Both the position numbers and the translations under genes were made by a program. 64,000 nucleotides of DNA. Source: Flagellimonas okinawensis (lineage in GTDB: Bacteria; Bacteroidota; Bacteroidia; Flavobacteriales; Flavobacteriaceae). The stretch is taken from assembly GCF_029194005.1 (NCBI RefSeq), contig NZ_JARFVA010000009.1, forward strand, positions 20,006-84,005. The letters are read 5' to 3'. Positions 19,002 to 27,700 of the stretch are shown piece after piece. Position 1 is the first letter of the stretch. Each line of letters starts with the position of its first letter. The notes under the pieces were generated by a model. That model searched no databases, was not told the DNA's origin, and worked only from the letters and a program-made list of their open reading frames with translations.

Positions 19002-19280
19002 CTAAAACCTGGGATTCACTTTATTGCGCTCCAAAACCTCCATGATCTCACTATGGTCATAGTAGAGCACTCCCCCTATCCTGGTATAGGGCAAGGTCCC
19101 GTTAATGCGAAGGTTTTGAAGGGTTCCCGGGGAAATGCGCAACAGTTCCATGACCTCATTGGATTTGAGCCATCTTTTGGCAAAATGACCATGCCCATCC
19201 TGCAACAATGCTTTGATGTCCTCCAATAGTTCCAGTTTGAAATCGATAAGGTCCTCTGTGGTAATAATGGTCGCTCCCAT
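19002..19280 (-). CDS. Excisionase-like helix-turn-helix protein
   Basis: The protein has 92 residues from the ATG at 19280 (MGATIITTED); the longer frame to 19358 has an unconvincing N-terminus. The C-terminal half is a MerR/excisionase-type HTH_17 domain: KSNEVMELLRISPGTLQNLR, then GTLPYTRIGGVLYYDHSEI. Such proteins regulate excision or transfer in CTn-type elements and usually lie next to RteC, as here. Confidence 0.87.
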   Translation of the reverse strand: MGATIITTEDLIDFKLELLEDIKALLQDGHGHFAKRWLKSNEVMELLRISPGTLQNLRINGTLPYTRIGGVLYYDHSEIMEVLERNKVNPRF

Positions 19281-19564
19281 AGGTTCTGGTTTTTTTAAAA
19301 AGGGCCACCGCCATGGCTTGATCCAATTGGATGGCCCTTCCCTTGATTTGACTTTCAATGCAAATCTTAGAAAGCATTTTGGATAAACATCCCAAGTATG
19401 TACCTACTTGGGAACGATTTTTTTCACATCACCTTTGATTCGATTTGAGGCCATTTGGCACAAGGGCAGACCCCAAAAAGCCGGAACACCTTCACATGAT
19501 GGGCCCAAAAACCCGGGAAAACAGAATTCCGGTCTTGGTAACAAGTAGGGAAATGTCCCAGTCC

Positions 19565-20404
19565 TCATTCATCCAAGGTATCCATCCGCTGATGGAGCAT
19601 AGCTATGAGCTTGTCCAAAAATCTGGTCTTACTGGTCTTTCGGGAACGGATATCGATAAAGGTATGATAGTAGTTGCCCAGGTCCACATTGTAAAAATGC
19701 TCAAAGTGCGAGGCCATCTCCTTGATATCGATCGTGCCACTGTTGACGGAATTGCTGGCGTGAAGGGCATACAAGAGTTCCACAAGATCGGTCTTGCTGC
19801 CGGTCCAAAATAATTTTGAGGGTTTTTCCATAGGTGTATTCTTTTGGGGTTCAATGGAATTATGTAGGTCGTCCACCTCTTTTCTGAGGTAGACAATGAG
19901 CATATCGTAGGCCATGATGGTGGCAACGGTACCATCCTGACATGTGGAGAAGCGATCATCGATCAAAAAGTAAAAGGATTCCAAGGGCAATCGCAGGTCC
20001 CGATTGCCTCGGACGAAATACTGTTCGTCCAACGACATGGCACCCCGTCTGTAATAGTTATAAAACTCCAGGTTGTCATTGAAAAAGGCCTGGAACCTAT
20101 CGATCTGGTGCTGTAGGTATTTAATCTGTGCGGTGTGGTTGCCACGGGGACGTTTGCTTTCGATATTGAAGAGCCTGACATAATAAATGAGCTTACTGAA
20201 TATCTGGGGCTTTACATGCTTGAAAAAATAGATCTCGTCCGCCTGCGTCTCAAAATCCTTTTCCGCAACCTGTTTTTGGAGTCTTCGAATACATTTTTCC
20301 ACAAGCACGATACCCTTCTCGGCCTTGAACAGTACATCACCGTTCCCACCTTCCAGGGCATCCAACTGGCCTTCAAACTCCGATAGCAGCTTTTGGTACT
20401 TCAT
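19565..20404 (-). CDS. rteC: RteC-family element regulator
   Basis: The protein has 279 residues. It shows the RteC pattern: IYFFKHVKPQIFSKLIYYVR at about 60-80, YYRRGAMSLDEQYFVRGNRD at about 120-140, DRFSTCQDGTVATIMAYDML at about 155-175, and a C-terminal winged-helix-like part. In CTnDOT, RteC activates the excision operon. No RteA/RteB pair is in the window; the nearby kinase and receiver are of other types. The aminotransferase-GNAT gene lies 12 bp upstream in the same direction, so RteC may be co-transcribed with it. Confidence 0.88.
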   Translation of the reverse strand: MKYQKLLSEFEGQLDALEGGNGDVLFKAEKGIVLVEKCIRRLQKQVAEKDFETQADEIYFFKHVKPQIFSKLIYYVRLFNIESKRPRGNHTAQIKYLQHQIDRFQAFFNDNLEFYNYYRRGAMSLDEQYFVRGNRDLRLPLESFYFLIDDRFSTCQDGTVATIMAYDMLIVYLRKEVDDLHNSIEPQKNTPMEKPSKLFWTGSKTDLVELLYALHASNSVNSGTIDIKEMASHFEHFYNVDLGNYYHTFIDIRSRKTSKTRFLDKLIAMLHQRMDTLDE

Positions 20405-20416
20405 ACCATAGATCCT

Positions 20417-22822
20417 TTAATGCTGACCTTCCATGACACCTAACAATTCCAAGATATAATTATCACCTGTCTGTAGATAAGCATATTTTTTATGGACAAG
20501 GGCGCCAAGCTTTCTCTTCTCAAAGGTTGCGGTCATTCCAAAGTCTATCTTGGGGATACCCCTTTCGATAGCACGTTCAATGGTTCGGTACAACAATTGC
20601 CGATAGGTCGCATAGTCCTCTAAGTTTTCATAGTCCATGCCCACAAAGGCAGGGACATAGACTTGATCCAGATTGGTATAGCAGAACATTACACCAAGAA
20701 CCTTTTCCGAATCTACTTCTGGTGTCAGAACGATAAATTCCCATAACGGGCTTTCGTTCATACAATCGAATAGGGATTCAGGAAAAGAAAAGGTATTGAG
20801 CCCCATGTTCCTGGACTGCACCGCTCCGAGGAGAACCTTAAATTGTGACAACAGGACACCATCCACTTGGGAAAGCACCTTGCAAAAGGACCTGTTTAAA
20901 AACAATTGGATATCCTTCCGATAATGTCGTCTGTTTCTCGAGGATAGCTGACCTATATAATCCGTCATTGAGGGCACCCCTTCCAGGTTCACGGTACAGG
21001 AATTTGGCATACGGACCCTTAAAAACCCATGGCCGTAGAGTGTAGTGTTCCATGGAGTATCCTTTGGAAAATCACGGAGGACCGTCATTTTGCTCCCCAA
21101 TGGATGCTCCATCCCTTCCATCAGCTCCAAAAGGCAGTCCAAGGATTCTTGTGCCAAGATATGGTCCCCATCCCAATAGCAATGGTCCCCTTCGGTGAAC
21201 AGACACCCCATGGACAATACTTTAGAACACAAATGATAGGGATCGATCTTCCTTTCCTCTTCGATATTAGCGGACACTTGGGCATCTGCCAACATATCGT
21301 CCTTCCATAAGGCCAAGTTCAGAAAGGTCATTAAAATTGGAGCTCCTTGCTTGTCTCTTATGATAACATAGCGAAATGACCAGTTATGTTCCTGCCCTTT
21401 TTGGCCTTTGAACACCGTTTCAAGTAATTTGAGGCCCTTCCAATCGTAGACCCCCTGACCTCCCATATAACAGTCCCATTCCTTCTGGTCCACTTGATCG
21501 ATGGAATCCTCGATGGAAATATTGAGTTTACTGGATCTACTTTCTCCATCGTTTAATCTATAGTCAAGCTTAAAGGCGTGAAATACCCTTTCCTTATTGG
21601 TCCGGGTCTCCTCGAGGGCCTTGGGGAAATGATGTGCCATGGCCTCGACCAAACCTTTGATCTCCGGCTTTTGGTTGTGTCTGGATATCGTGATGCGCAC
21701 CCCGGTATTTTTTACCGGTACTGCGGGGAATATGCCCAAGTTGACATAATAGCCTTCCCGCATCAAGCGGTTGACAAAATTGTACCCTGTTTTGGGCATG
21801 CCCGTACCGATATAGAACACTGGAGAAGCATTTTTATCGATCAAGGGAAGAGTGGTCTGACCCAGACATGAATTAAAATAGTTAATCCGCTCGCCCAAGT
21901 CCGATTGCAGATCGTAGATTTCCGGTGACAGGTGGATCTTCGCCGAGGCCATTGCCGCTGCTACGGAGGCCGGTTCGAGTTGGGCAGAAAATGTAAGTGG
22001 CCCCCCAAAGGTCTTGATCTTTTCATAAAGACCTGGATTAGAGCAGGCCAAAACGGCCCCACTTGCACCAAAGGTCTTGCTCAAGGTCCCGAACAAGAGT
22101 ACGTTTTCCAGTAATTCCCCCAATTGGTCCAATACATATCCCGTACCATGTTTTCCCGTCCAGCTCATTCCATGCACATCGTCAAAATATAGCCGTAATT
22201 GCGGATACTGCTTTCCAAGGTCCATTAGATTTTGTATGGGGGCATAGTCCCCGTACATTGAATAAATACCATCGGCCATATACCAGATATACCGCTTCGA
22301 ATCGCGATATTTTTTGATCTTTTCCTCTAGCATGTCCAAGTTGTTGTGCCTGATCATCTCGATGGGAACGCTCCGGGTCTTAAGCATTTTGGCCGCATTT
22401 TGAACGCTCCAATGGACCTGATGGTCCAGAACGATCACGTCATCATCATTTACGGCACTTGGGATGACCCCTATGTGTCCAAGTGTACTGTTCTTGGTAA
22501 TCACAATAGGATTGTCATACATTTTCTGAATATGTTCTTCCAATTCCTCGTACAGGGGGTTGGAGATATAGGACTTGGACAATGGAAACTGGGTGCCGTA
22601 CTTTTGAATGGCTTCCATGGCTGCCTTTTTTAAACGGTTGTCCTGTTCAAGTCCCAAATAGCCGGTGGTACCAAAATGGTACAGTTCCCTCCCATCAACC
22701 GTTATGGTCCTTCCTGAAAATGATTCCCCCCCAGCATATAGGTGCAGTACCCCTGCCGCTTTAGCATCCGTAAATACCTCGTGTACGGTGTTCAAAAAAT
22801 TGTGGTGTTTGATTTTTGCCAT
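20417..22822 (-). CDS. Alpha-oxoamine synthase fused to a GNAT/FemAB-like acyltransferase domain
   Basis: The protein has 801 residues, about twice the length of a normal alpha-oxoamine synthase. Residues about 1-410 are a PLP fold-type I enzyme related to BioF, KBL and serine palmitoyltransferase: FGTTGYLGLEQ near 50, YFDDVHGMSWTGKHG near 215, and the Schiff-base lysine in LFGTLSKTFGASGAVLA near 250. These enzymes condense an amino acid with an acyl-CoA and release CO2. Residues about 440-800 look like a GNAT/FemAB-type transferase (SSRNRRHYRKDIQLF, then IDFGMTATFEKRKLGA). The substrate is unknown. It is divergent from the DUF7793/AraC genes and precedes rteC. Confidence 0.8.
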   Translation of the reverse strand: MAKIKHHNFLNTVHEVFTDAKAAGVLHLYAGGESFSGRTITVDGRELYHFGTTGYLGLEQDNRLKKAAMEAIQKYGTQFPLSKSYISNPLYEELEEHIQKMYDNPIVITKNSTLGHIGVIPSAVNDDDVIVLDHQVHWSVQNAAKMLKTRSVPIEMIRHNNLDMLEEKIKKYRDSKRYIWYMADGIYSMYGDYAPIQNLMDLGKQYPQLRLYFDDVHGMSWTGKHGTGYVLDQLGELLENVLLFGTLSKTFGASGAVLACSNPGLYEKIKTFGGPLTFSAQLEPASVAAAMASAKIHLSPEIYDLQSDLGERINYFNSCLGQTTLPLIDKNASPVFYIGTGMPKTGYNFVNRLMREGYYVNLGIFPAVPVKNTGVRITISRHNQKPEIKGLVEAMAHHFPKALEETRTNKERVFHAFKLDYRLNDGESRSSKLNISIEDSIDQVDQKEWDCYMGGQGVYDWKGLKLLETVFKGQKGQEHNWSFRYVIIRDKQGAPILMTFLNLALWKDDMLADAQVSANIEEERKIDPYHLCSKVLSMGCLFTEGDHCYWDGDHILAQESLDCLLELMEGMEHPLGSKMTVLRDFPKDTPWNTTLYGHGFLRVRMPNSCTVNLEGVPSMTDYIGQLSSRNRRHYRKDIQLFLNRSFCKVLSQVDGVLLSQFKVLLGAVQSRNMGLNTFSFPESLFDCMNESPLWEFIVLTPEVDSEKVLGVMFCYTNLDQVYVPAFVGMDYENLEDYATYRQLLYRTIERAIERGIPKIDFGMTATFEKRKLGALVHKKYAYLQTGDNYILELLGVMEGQH

Positions 22823-22982
22823 TTGGTTTGATATTATTTGTCATAAAAAGTAATGGCATTTGTAGGATTTTGAATCATCAACTATATAATCACTCCTTTT
22901 TAGATAAGCTTTATTCCCTTTCAGATAATCAACAACCACTGATTACAGGCTGTTTGAATCATTTACAACATACTACAACCAA

Positions 22983-22990
22983 TATTTTTG
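22983..22990 (+). promoter_or_regulatory. Candidate Bacteroidota -7 promoter element
   Basis: TATTTTTG at 22983-22990 fits the TAnnTTTG consensus and lies 31 bp before the start at 23022. A TTTG about 26 bp further upstream is farther than the ideal -33 spacing. The 199-bp divergent region would also hold the promoter for the oxoamine synthase gene. Confidence 0.35.
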
Positions 22991-23021
22991 TAAATTCATA
23001 TGGATTACCAGTTTTTACATT

Positions 23022-23411
23022 ATGAACAAATCCCATGAGAACAGCTACGCACTGTACCTGTTGACCGATGAGCTGATACATATCATCTATAAAAGAGACC
23101 ATTTGATCGATCTTGAGGCGGCACAGATTATCGTAAGGGACCGGATGATGGTTCAAGAAGGCCTAACCATGCCGGTACTCTGTGACATAAGGGAGGTTCG
23201 AATGGTCACCAAGCCCGCAAGGGATTACTTGGCCGTGGAAGGTTCCCTTTTGGTCAAGGCCCTCGCCTTTTTTATCGACCCGCCCGTTACCGATGTGATT
23301 AGCTCGTTTTACTTGGGCACCCATCTACTGTCCTTTCCTACAGCTTCCTTTACGGACAAGGACGAGGCGATATCCTTTTTACGGGAATCCATCGAATCAC
23401 CTGACCCATAA
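23022..23411 (+). CDS. STAS-like DUF7793-type protein
   Basis: The protein has 129 residues and no signal or membrane segment. The pattern fits a SpoIIAA-like fold: a first strand YALYLLTDELIHIIYKRD, VLCDIREVRMVTKPARDYLA, then a hydrophobic ALAFFIDPPVTDVISSFYLG and SFTDKDEAISFLRES. Proteins like this often accompany AraC-type regulators in Bacteroidota, and I assume a regulatory or binding role. It is the first gene of a plus-strand set, 13 bp before the PAS-AraC gene. Confidence 0.6.
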   Translation: MNKSHENSYALYLLTDELIHIIYKRDHLIDLEAAQIIVRDRMMVQEGLTMPVLCDIREVRMVTKPARDYLAVEGSLLVKALAFFIDPPVTDVISSFYLGTHLLSFPTASFTDKDEAISFLRESIESPDP

Positions 23412-23424
23412 CCAATAAACGAAC

Positions 23425-24351
23425 ATGCCAAACAATGATGATTACAACGTAAAGCGTATACAACAGATGTTGTTGGAAATGGCACGCGGCAACTTTTTCT
23501 TTAGTCTCGAGCCTAGCGCTAAGAACGACAATGTGGCCTCACTGATCGTCATGCTCAACATGGTCAACGAGGAAATCAGGGCCTCCTTTGTCCATCAGGG
23601 TTTTGCCCAGTCGGGGGATACCCCGCAATACTTGGTGCAACTATCGCTCCTGCTCGACGCTGACGGCACTATAGAAATGGCCAATCAAAAGACCTGTTCG
23701 CTATTATCGAGATTGCCCAAGGACCTGATCGGGAAGCCTATTACCGAGCTGCTGTCCAAAAGCTCCCGTAAGTTATGGGCCAAGCAATGGAGACGATTGC
23801 TCAAAAAGGAGCAATCGGACGCAGTGGTGCCTTTGGAACTGACCACTGGCGATGGCCTGATCGTCCGTAAGGAATTTAACCTCACTACATTTCGGACCCT
23901 TCAAGGGTCCACCAAAAAAATATTGATGGACACAGTGCTATTCTCCAAAGGGGAGCCTTTTGGAAAGGGCCTATGGAAACACGCCCTTAAGGTGAGTAAG
24001 GGTACCGAGTCCCCCAAGGTGCGCCTCAGCCAAAAGGACATCCGCATGATCAGGGATGTCCACGATATGATCATCAACAACTTGGACAGGGATCTTCCTA
24101 GACTAAGGGAACTCGCACTACAAATGGGCACCAATGAGTTCAAACTCAAATATGGTTTCAAGCAATTGTACGGCACCACTATTTTCAAGTTTCTGACACA
24201 AGAACGCCTTCGCAAGGCCAAGACCCTGACCATGCACACCAGTCTTTCCCTCAAGACCATTGCCCATATGACTGGATTTAAGAGTATACCCCATTTTTCC
24301 AGGGCCTTCAAGGAAAAATACGGACAACCACCAAGTAGCCTAAGGAAATAA
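23425..24351 (+). CDS. PAS-domain AraC-family transcription regulator
   Basis: The protein has 308 residues. A helical N-terminus is followed by a PAS domain at about 70-165 (LLLDADGTIEMANQKTCSLL, LIGKPITELL). The C-terminal AraC DNA-binding domain occupies about 205-308 with both helix-turn-helix units: LRELALQMGTNEFKLKYGFK and LKTIAHMTGFKSIPHFSRAF, then KEKYGQPPSSLRK. It probably senses a small ligand and controls the surrounding cargo genes, likely including the divergent oxoamine synthase and the downstream MauE/DUF6520 genes. Confidence 0.88.
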   Translation: MPNNDDYNVKRIQQMLLEMARGNFFFSLEPSAKNDNVASLIVMLNMVNEEIRASFVHQGFAQSGDTPQYLVQLSLLLDADGTIEMANQKTCSLLSRLPKDLIGKPITELLSKSSRKLWAKQWRRLLKKEQSDAVVPLELTTGDGLIVRKEFNLTTFRTLQGSTKKILMDTVLFSKGEPFGKGLWKHALKVSKGTESPKVRLSQKDIRMIRDVHDMIINNLDRDLPRLRELALQMGTNEFKLKYGFKQLYGTTIFKFLTQERLRKAKTLTMHTSLSLKTIAHMTGFKSIPHFSRAFKEKYGQPPSSLRK

Positions 24352-24447
24352 AACCATTGCCCCAATTCCTTAAATCCCTATCAAGCAACAGTTCATCCCT
24401 AAGAAATAAATTCAACCCCTGAACTTTGTCATATCAATCCAAAAGAT

Positions 24448-24900
24448 ATGTCAAGTAAAAACTTTAATAACTATATCATATCAGCCATCAAGCTATTATT
24501 GGGCATGCTGTTCATCTATACGGCAACCGGTAAATTGATGCATCTGGATATTTTTCAAATGCGCTTGGAACAAATGCCCTATATCTCACCACTAGCATCT
24601 TCGCTGAAGTGGCTTGTCCCATTTGCCGAACTCGTGATTGTTGGCTTGCTCCTTATCGGTAAATACCGAGCCTTGGGCATGTATGCCAGCTTCATACTAT
24701 TGGGACTCTTCACAATGTACATCATGGCTGTACTCCGGTTCAACGAACATGTGCCCTGCTCCTGTGGGGGCGTATTGTCCGCCCTCTCATGGCGCGACCA
24801 CATCCTGTTCAACGGGGCGTTCATGCTTCTGGCCCTCACGGCCATCCGGCTCAGCAGAAAAGGGAACAAGGACAAACCACAAAATCAAAATACTACGTAG
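24448..24900 (+). CDS. MauE/DoxX-family redox-associated membrane protein
   Basis: The protein has 150 residues with four membrane helices (AIKLLLGMLFIYTATGKLM, WLVPFAELVIVGLLLIGKY, SFILLGLFTMYIMAVL, HILFNGAFMLLALTAIRL). A cysteine pair in VPCSCGGVLSAL lies between helices 3 and 4. MauE-type proteins are thought to support disulfide or cofactor formation in exported partners. The next gene, 60 bp on, makes a small exported protein with two cysteines, which could be its substrate. This pairing is an inference. Confidence 0.82.
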   Translation: MSSKNFNNYIISAIKLLLGMLFIYTATGKLMHLDIFQMRLEQMPYISPLASSLKWLVPFAELVIVGLLLIGKYRALGMYASFILLGLFTMYIMAVLRFNEHVPCSCGGVLSALSWRDHILFNGAFMLLALTAIRLSRKGNKDKPQNQNTT

Positions 24901-24960
24901 TGCCAGGGGAAGCCGAAAAGCTGTAGAAAAGAGTAGGCATCACACATAATTTGTAATATC

Positions 24961-25197
24961 ATGAAAACAACTGTTTTAAAAATCGTTCTACCTGCCTTTG
25001 CCATAGTGATGGCAGTAGGCTTGGCATTTGCCACTGAGGAAAATAACCTACCTGTCACAGGGTACATCAGTACACCATCCGGACCGCTCCCAGTGCAGAC
25101 GGACTGTCCCGATACTGGACAAGGCTATTGCTTTAAGGAATCCAATCCAGTGTATAGGACCATGGCTCTTGAGAACCAAATACGTGATTGGGAATAA
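24961..25197 (+). CDS. Small exported two-cysteine protein (DUF6520-like)
   Basis: The protein has 78 residues. Residues 1-24 are a signal peptide (KIVLPAFAIVMAVGLAFA), with probable cleavage after AFA. The mature part is about 54 residues and holds exactly two cysteines (TDCPDTGQGYCF). The N-terminal pattern resembles DUF6520 proteins of Flavobacteriia, as far as I recall that family. It follows the MauE-like gene and is closed by a strong terminator, so it may be abundantly expressed. It could be a peptide precursor, a redox partner or a binding protein; I cannot tell which. Confidence 0.68.
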   Translation: MKTTVLKIVLPAFAIVMAVGLAFATEENNLPVTGYISTPSGPLPVQTDCPDTGQGYCFKESNPVYRTMALENQIRDWE

Positions 25198-25222
25198 TAC
25201 CCGATCGAACATTGCAAAACAT

Positions 25223-25246
25223 AAAGGTGTCCCGAGGGACACCTTT
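25223..25246 (+). terminator. Intrinsic terminator after the DUF6520-like gene
   Basis: AAAGGTGTCC (25223-25232) pairs perfectly with GGACACCTTT (25237-25246) across a CGAG loop, and ATTA follows. It separates the plus-strand genes from the convergent metalloprotease gene and may stop transcription from both sides. Confidence 0.8.
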
Positions 25247-25330
25247 ATTACTAACTCAAATAAACAACGAAAACAAGCTTCGAAGTACCTTACAATAGGA
25301 TGCCCGACAGCATCCGGGCACCTAAATATT

Positions 25331-27622
25331 TTATGGACCAAATGCCCTGTCCAATTTGGACAAACACCGTTTCCAATGCCCCTTATCCCTTAAATCCTTA
25401 TCCTTCGACAACTTTTCTCCCAATTGGTTTTTCAACTCCATCAACTGTCCCACCATGATACCTTTGGTGTAATCGGTATGGACAAACGACCTCGAGCTAT
25501 TGCTTATATCCGATGGTTCCCTCTCAATGGCACCGATCAACCAATCGATATAGGTGGATTGCAATCCCTGCTTCCTCGGCCCAACAGCCACTTCATCGTT
25601 CAACTCAGTAAAAAGTTCGGCCTGAAATTGTCCAAAATAGTTCTTCATCACCCCCTCGAACCCTTGGAGTGTCCCCATATATTGCAAACGTTTCAGGAAT
25701 CTGGGACCAAACATCTCTTTGATCAGGGACTCCTGATTGAGCAGCAGATGATCGGGATAGACCGTTAGCTTGGAGTTGGTAAGGAAGGATGGATGGGCCA
25801 ACCACGCTGGGGGATCAAAAATTTGGTCCAACAAGAATTCCATGGCCTCCTGTTGAATCGCTAAAGGTATGGGCTCGTACATCTTACCGGGCTGGTCCAT
25901 GGCCTTATAAAAAATCTCATAGCCCCCGATCAAAGAATTCACGTTCTTCATGATATGGTACCATAGTTTTATACCTTTCCGATGAAGCCGTTCCATAAGT
26001 ACGTTATCCTTTTTACCCCGATTGATCATGGGCAACAACGCAATGGCCTGCTCCAAATTCCTTAGGGCCAAACGCGCTCCTTGGATCGGGTTATCGGACT
26101 CGACCACCTCATCCGTCGACACTGGCCCCATATAATCCCACCGATTGTAGGTAAATCGGTACCATGGGACCGTATCCTGCAAACGGATAATCGCCTCCAG
26201 ACTATCGGCACGTTCCTCGGAAGGCATATCCGCCGCGAACTCCTGATACGCCCATCGGATATAATAGGCATCTGTCGGTCCTGTCTTCTGTATTAATAGT
26301 GAAGGGGGCACCCTGTCCTCCGGTTGTGCTAGATTGTTGTGCCGGGCATAGTTCATGATACTCGGGGTGTGCCCCATGGATTCGAGCCAATTTGCATCGC
26401 CCATACGCTCCACTGGATATCTGTACTCCCCGAAGTTATTGTCCGTGATACCCAGGGAATGACCAGTCTCATGGGCCACCAAGGATTGTAACAGCTCCCC
26501 CAATAGCTCATCGGTAAAGGGATAGGACCTAGCTCTCTCGTCCAAAGCCGCACATCGGACAAAATATTCATCCATCAAATGTTCATAGGAAGTCCGCAAC
26601 AGCACATCCGATTTGATGATCTCACCCGACCTCTGGTCCACCACGTAGTTCACCGTCGAGCCACTCGGCTTTTCACCGAACCGTCGGATATTCCCATTGC
26701 CCATCCACCGGACCATGGAATTCCCCAGACTGTATTTCGACCAGCTATCCAAGCTATCGACCTCTTTGACCACAATCGCATCCTTGAACCCGGCCGACTC
26801 AAAGGCCGGCAGCCATTCCTCTATACCCGCCTTGACATAGGGCCTCCATTTCTTTGGAATGTCCGGGGAAAGCGTAAGGGTAATCGGTCTGATGGGTACA
26901 CTCATTTTCCGGTCCTTGTATTTTTTTTCCAATCGTCTCCGGGCAATGCTCCCCACTTCATCTTTGGTATGGTTGCGTCCGGGACTCCTGCTCTCGATCC
27001 AATAACTCATTCGATAATCGAACCTTCTGGGTTCCATAGGCTTTGTCAGTTTCATAAAACTATAATGTACGGGCTGTAAGATCTTGGCCCTGTCCATTTG
27101 CCTTCCCATCTGTATCTTGACCATCACTTCGTCGCCCAACTGTTTCGTCCCGATTACTTTGGCCAAACTGGGTACAGGCGGTTCATCGTTTAAGACCTCC
27201 CATCCCAGAGATCTATCGAACAACATATCGGTAATATCGAAACGATATCCATTGACATCGGCCTCTACAATGGGAAAGACCCCCAATACGTTCCTTTCCA
27301 ACTTGGGATCATCCTGTACCGGAAGCCATATACCGGTCTCCGACCAAATCCTGGGCTCCTCTAGATACATCAGCCCACCGGACTTCCGGAACACCACCTG
27401 TTTGGTTTCATATCGGGTCAAACGTCCTATCCTGGTCAACAATATGGGCTTTCCCAAACTTGATTCGGGAAGTTCTATATATAGCCTATCCTCCTCCATG
27501 TCCGCATTTAAAAAAGGGGCGGTTGTATCCCCTTTCCCAATACCTGACCGACCGTCATTGCTTTGGCAAACACCGCAATAAGGCAAGGTGCACATCACCC
27601 ATATCCAAAAGAAGTATTTCAT
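25331..27622 (-). CDS. Zinc-dependent metalloprotease (DUF4953/DUF5117-type), secreted
   Basis: The protein has 763 residues. A signal peptide ends near CGVCQS. The N-terminal half holds the DUF5117-like domain. Near the middle is the zinc site VAHETGHSLGITDNN, which follows HExxH with the His and catalytic Glu present, then SMGHTPSIMNYARHN. These are metzincin-like proteases that often lie beside SusC/SusD pairs and are believed to process peptides or proteins at the outer membrane or in the periplasm. It is the last gene of the minus-strand set SusC-SusD-protease (about 80-bp gap after SusD) and converges on the DUF6520-like gene. Confidence 0.9.
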   Translation of the reverse strand: MKYFFWIWVMCTLPYCGVCQSNDGRSGIGKGDTTAPFLNADMEEDRLYIELPESSLGKPILLTRIGRLTRYETKQVVFRKSGGLMYLEEPRIWSETGIWLPVQDDPKLERNVLGVFPIVEADVNGYRFDITDMLFDRSLGWEVLNDEPPVPSLAKVIGTKQLGDEVMVKIQMGRQMDRAKILQPVHYSFMKLTKPMEPRRFDYRMSYWIESRSPGRNHTKDEVGSIARRRLEKKYKDRKMSVPIRPITLTLSPDIPKKWRPYVKAGIEEWLPAFESAGFKDAIVVKEVDSLDSWSKYSLGNSMVRWMGNGNIRRFGEKPSGSTVNYVVDQRSGEIIKSDVLLRTSYEHLMDEYFVRCAALDERARSYPFTDELLGELLQSLVAHETGHSLGITDNNFGEYRYPVERMGDANWLESMGHTPSIMNYARHNNLAQPEDRVPPSLLIQKTGPTDAYYIRWAYQEFAADMPSEERADSLEAIIRLQDTVPWYRFTYNRWDYMGPVSTDEVVESDNPIQGARLALRNLEQAIALLPMINRGKKDNVLMERLHRKGIKLWYHIMKNVNSLIGGYEIFYKAMDQPGKMYEPIPLAIQQEAMEFLLDQIFDPPAWLAHPSFLTNSKLTVYPDHLLLNQESLIKEMFGPRFLKRLQYMGTLQGFEGVMKNYFGQFQAELFTELNDEVAVGPRKQGLQSTYIDWLIGAIEREPSDISNSSRSFVHTDYTKGIMVGQLMELKNQLGEKLSKDKDLRDKGHWKRCLSKLDRAFGP

Positions 27623-27700
27623 TTTTTTAGTTTTTGTGAGCGGCCCCGTACCCGCCTCCTGCGTATTGCAAGAAAACCAGTACAGGAAACCACTTGTCCA

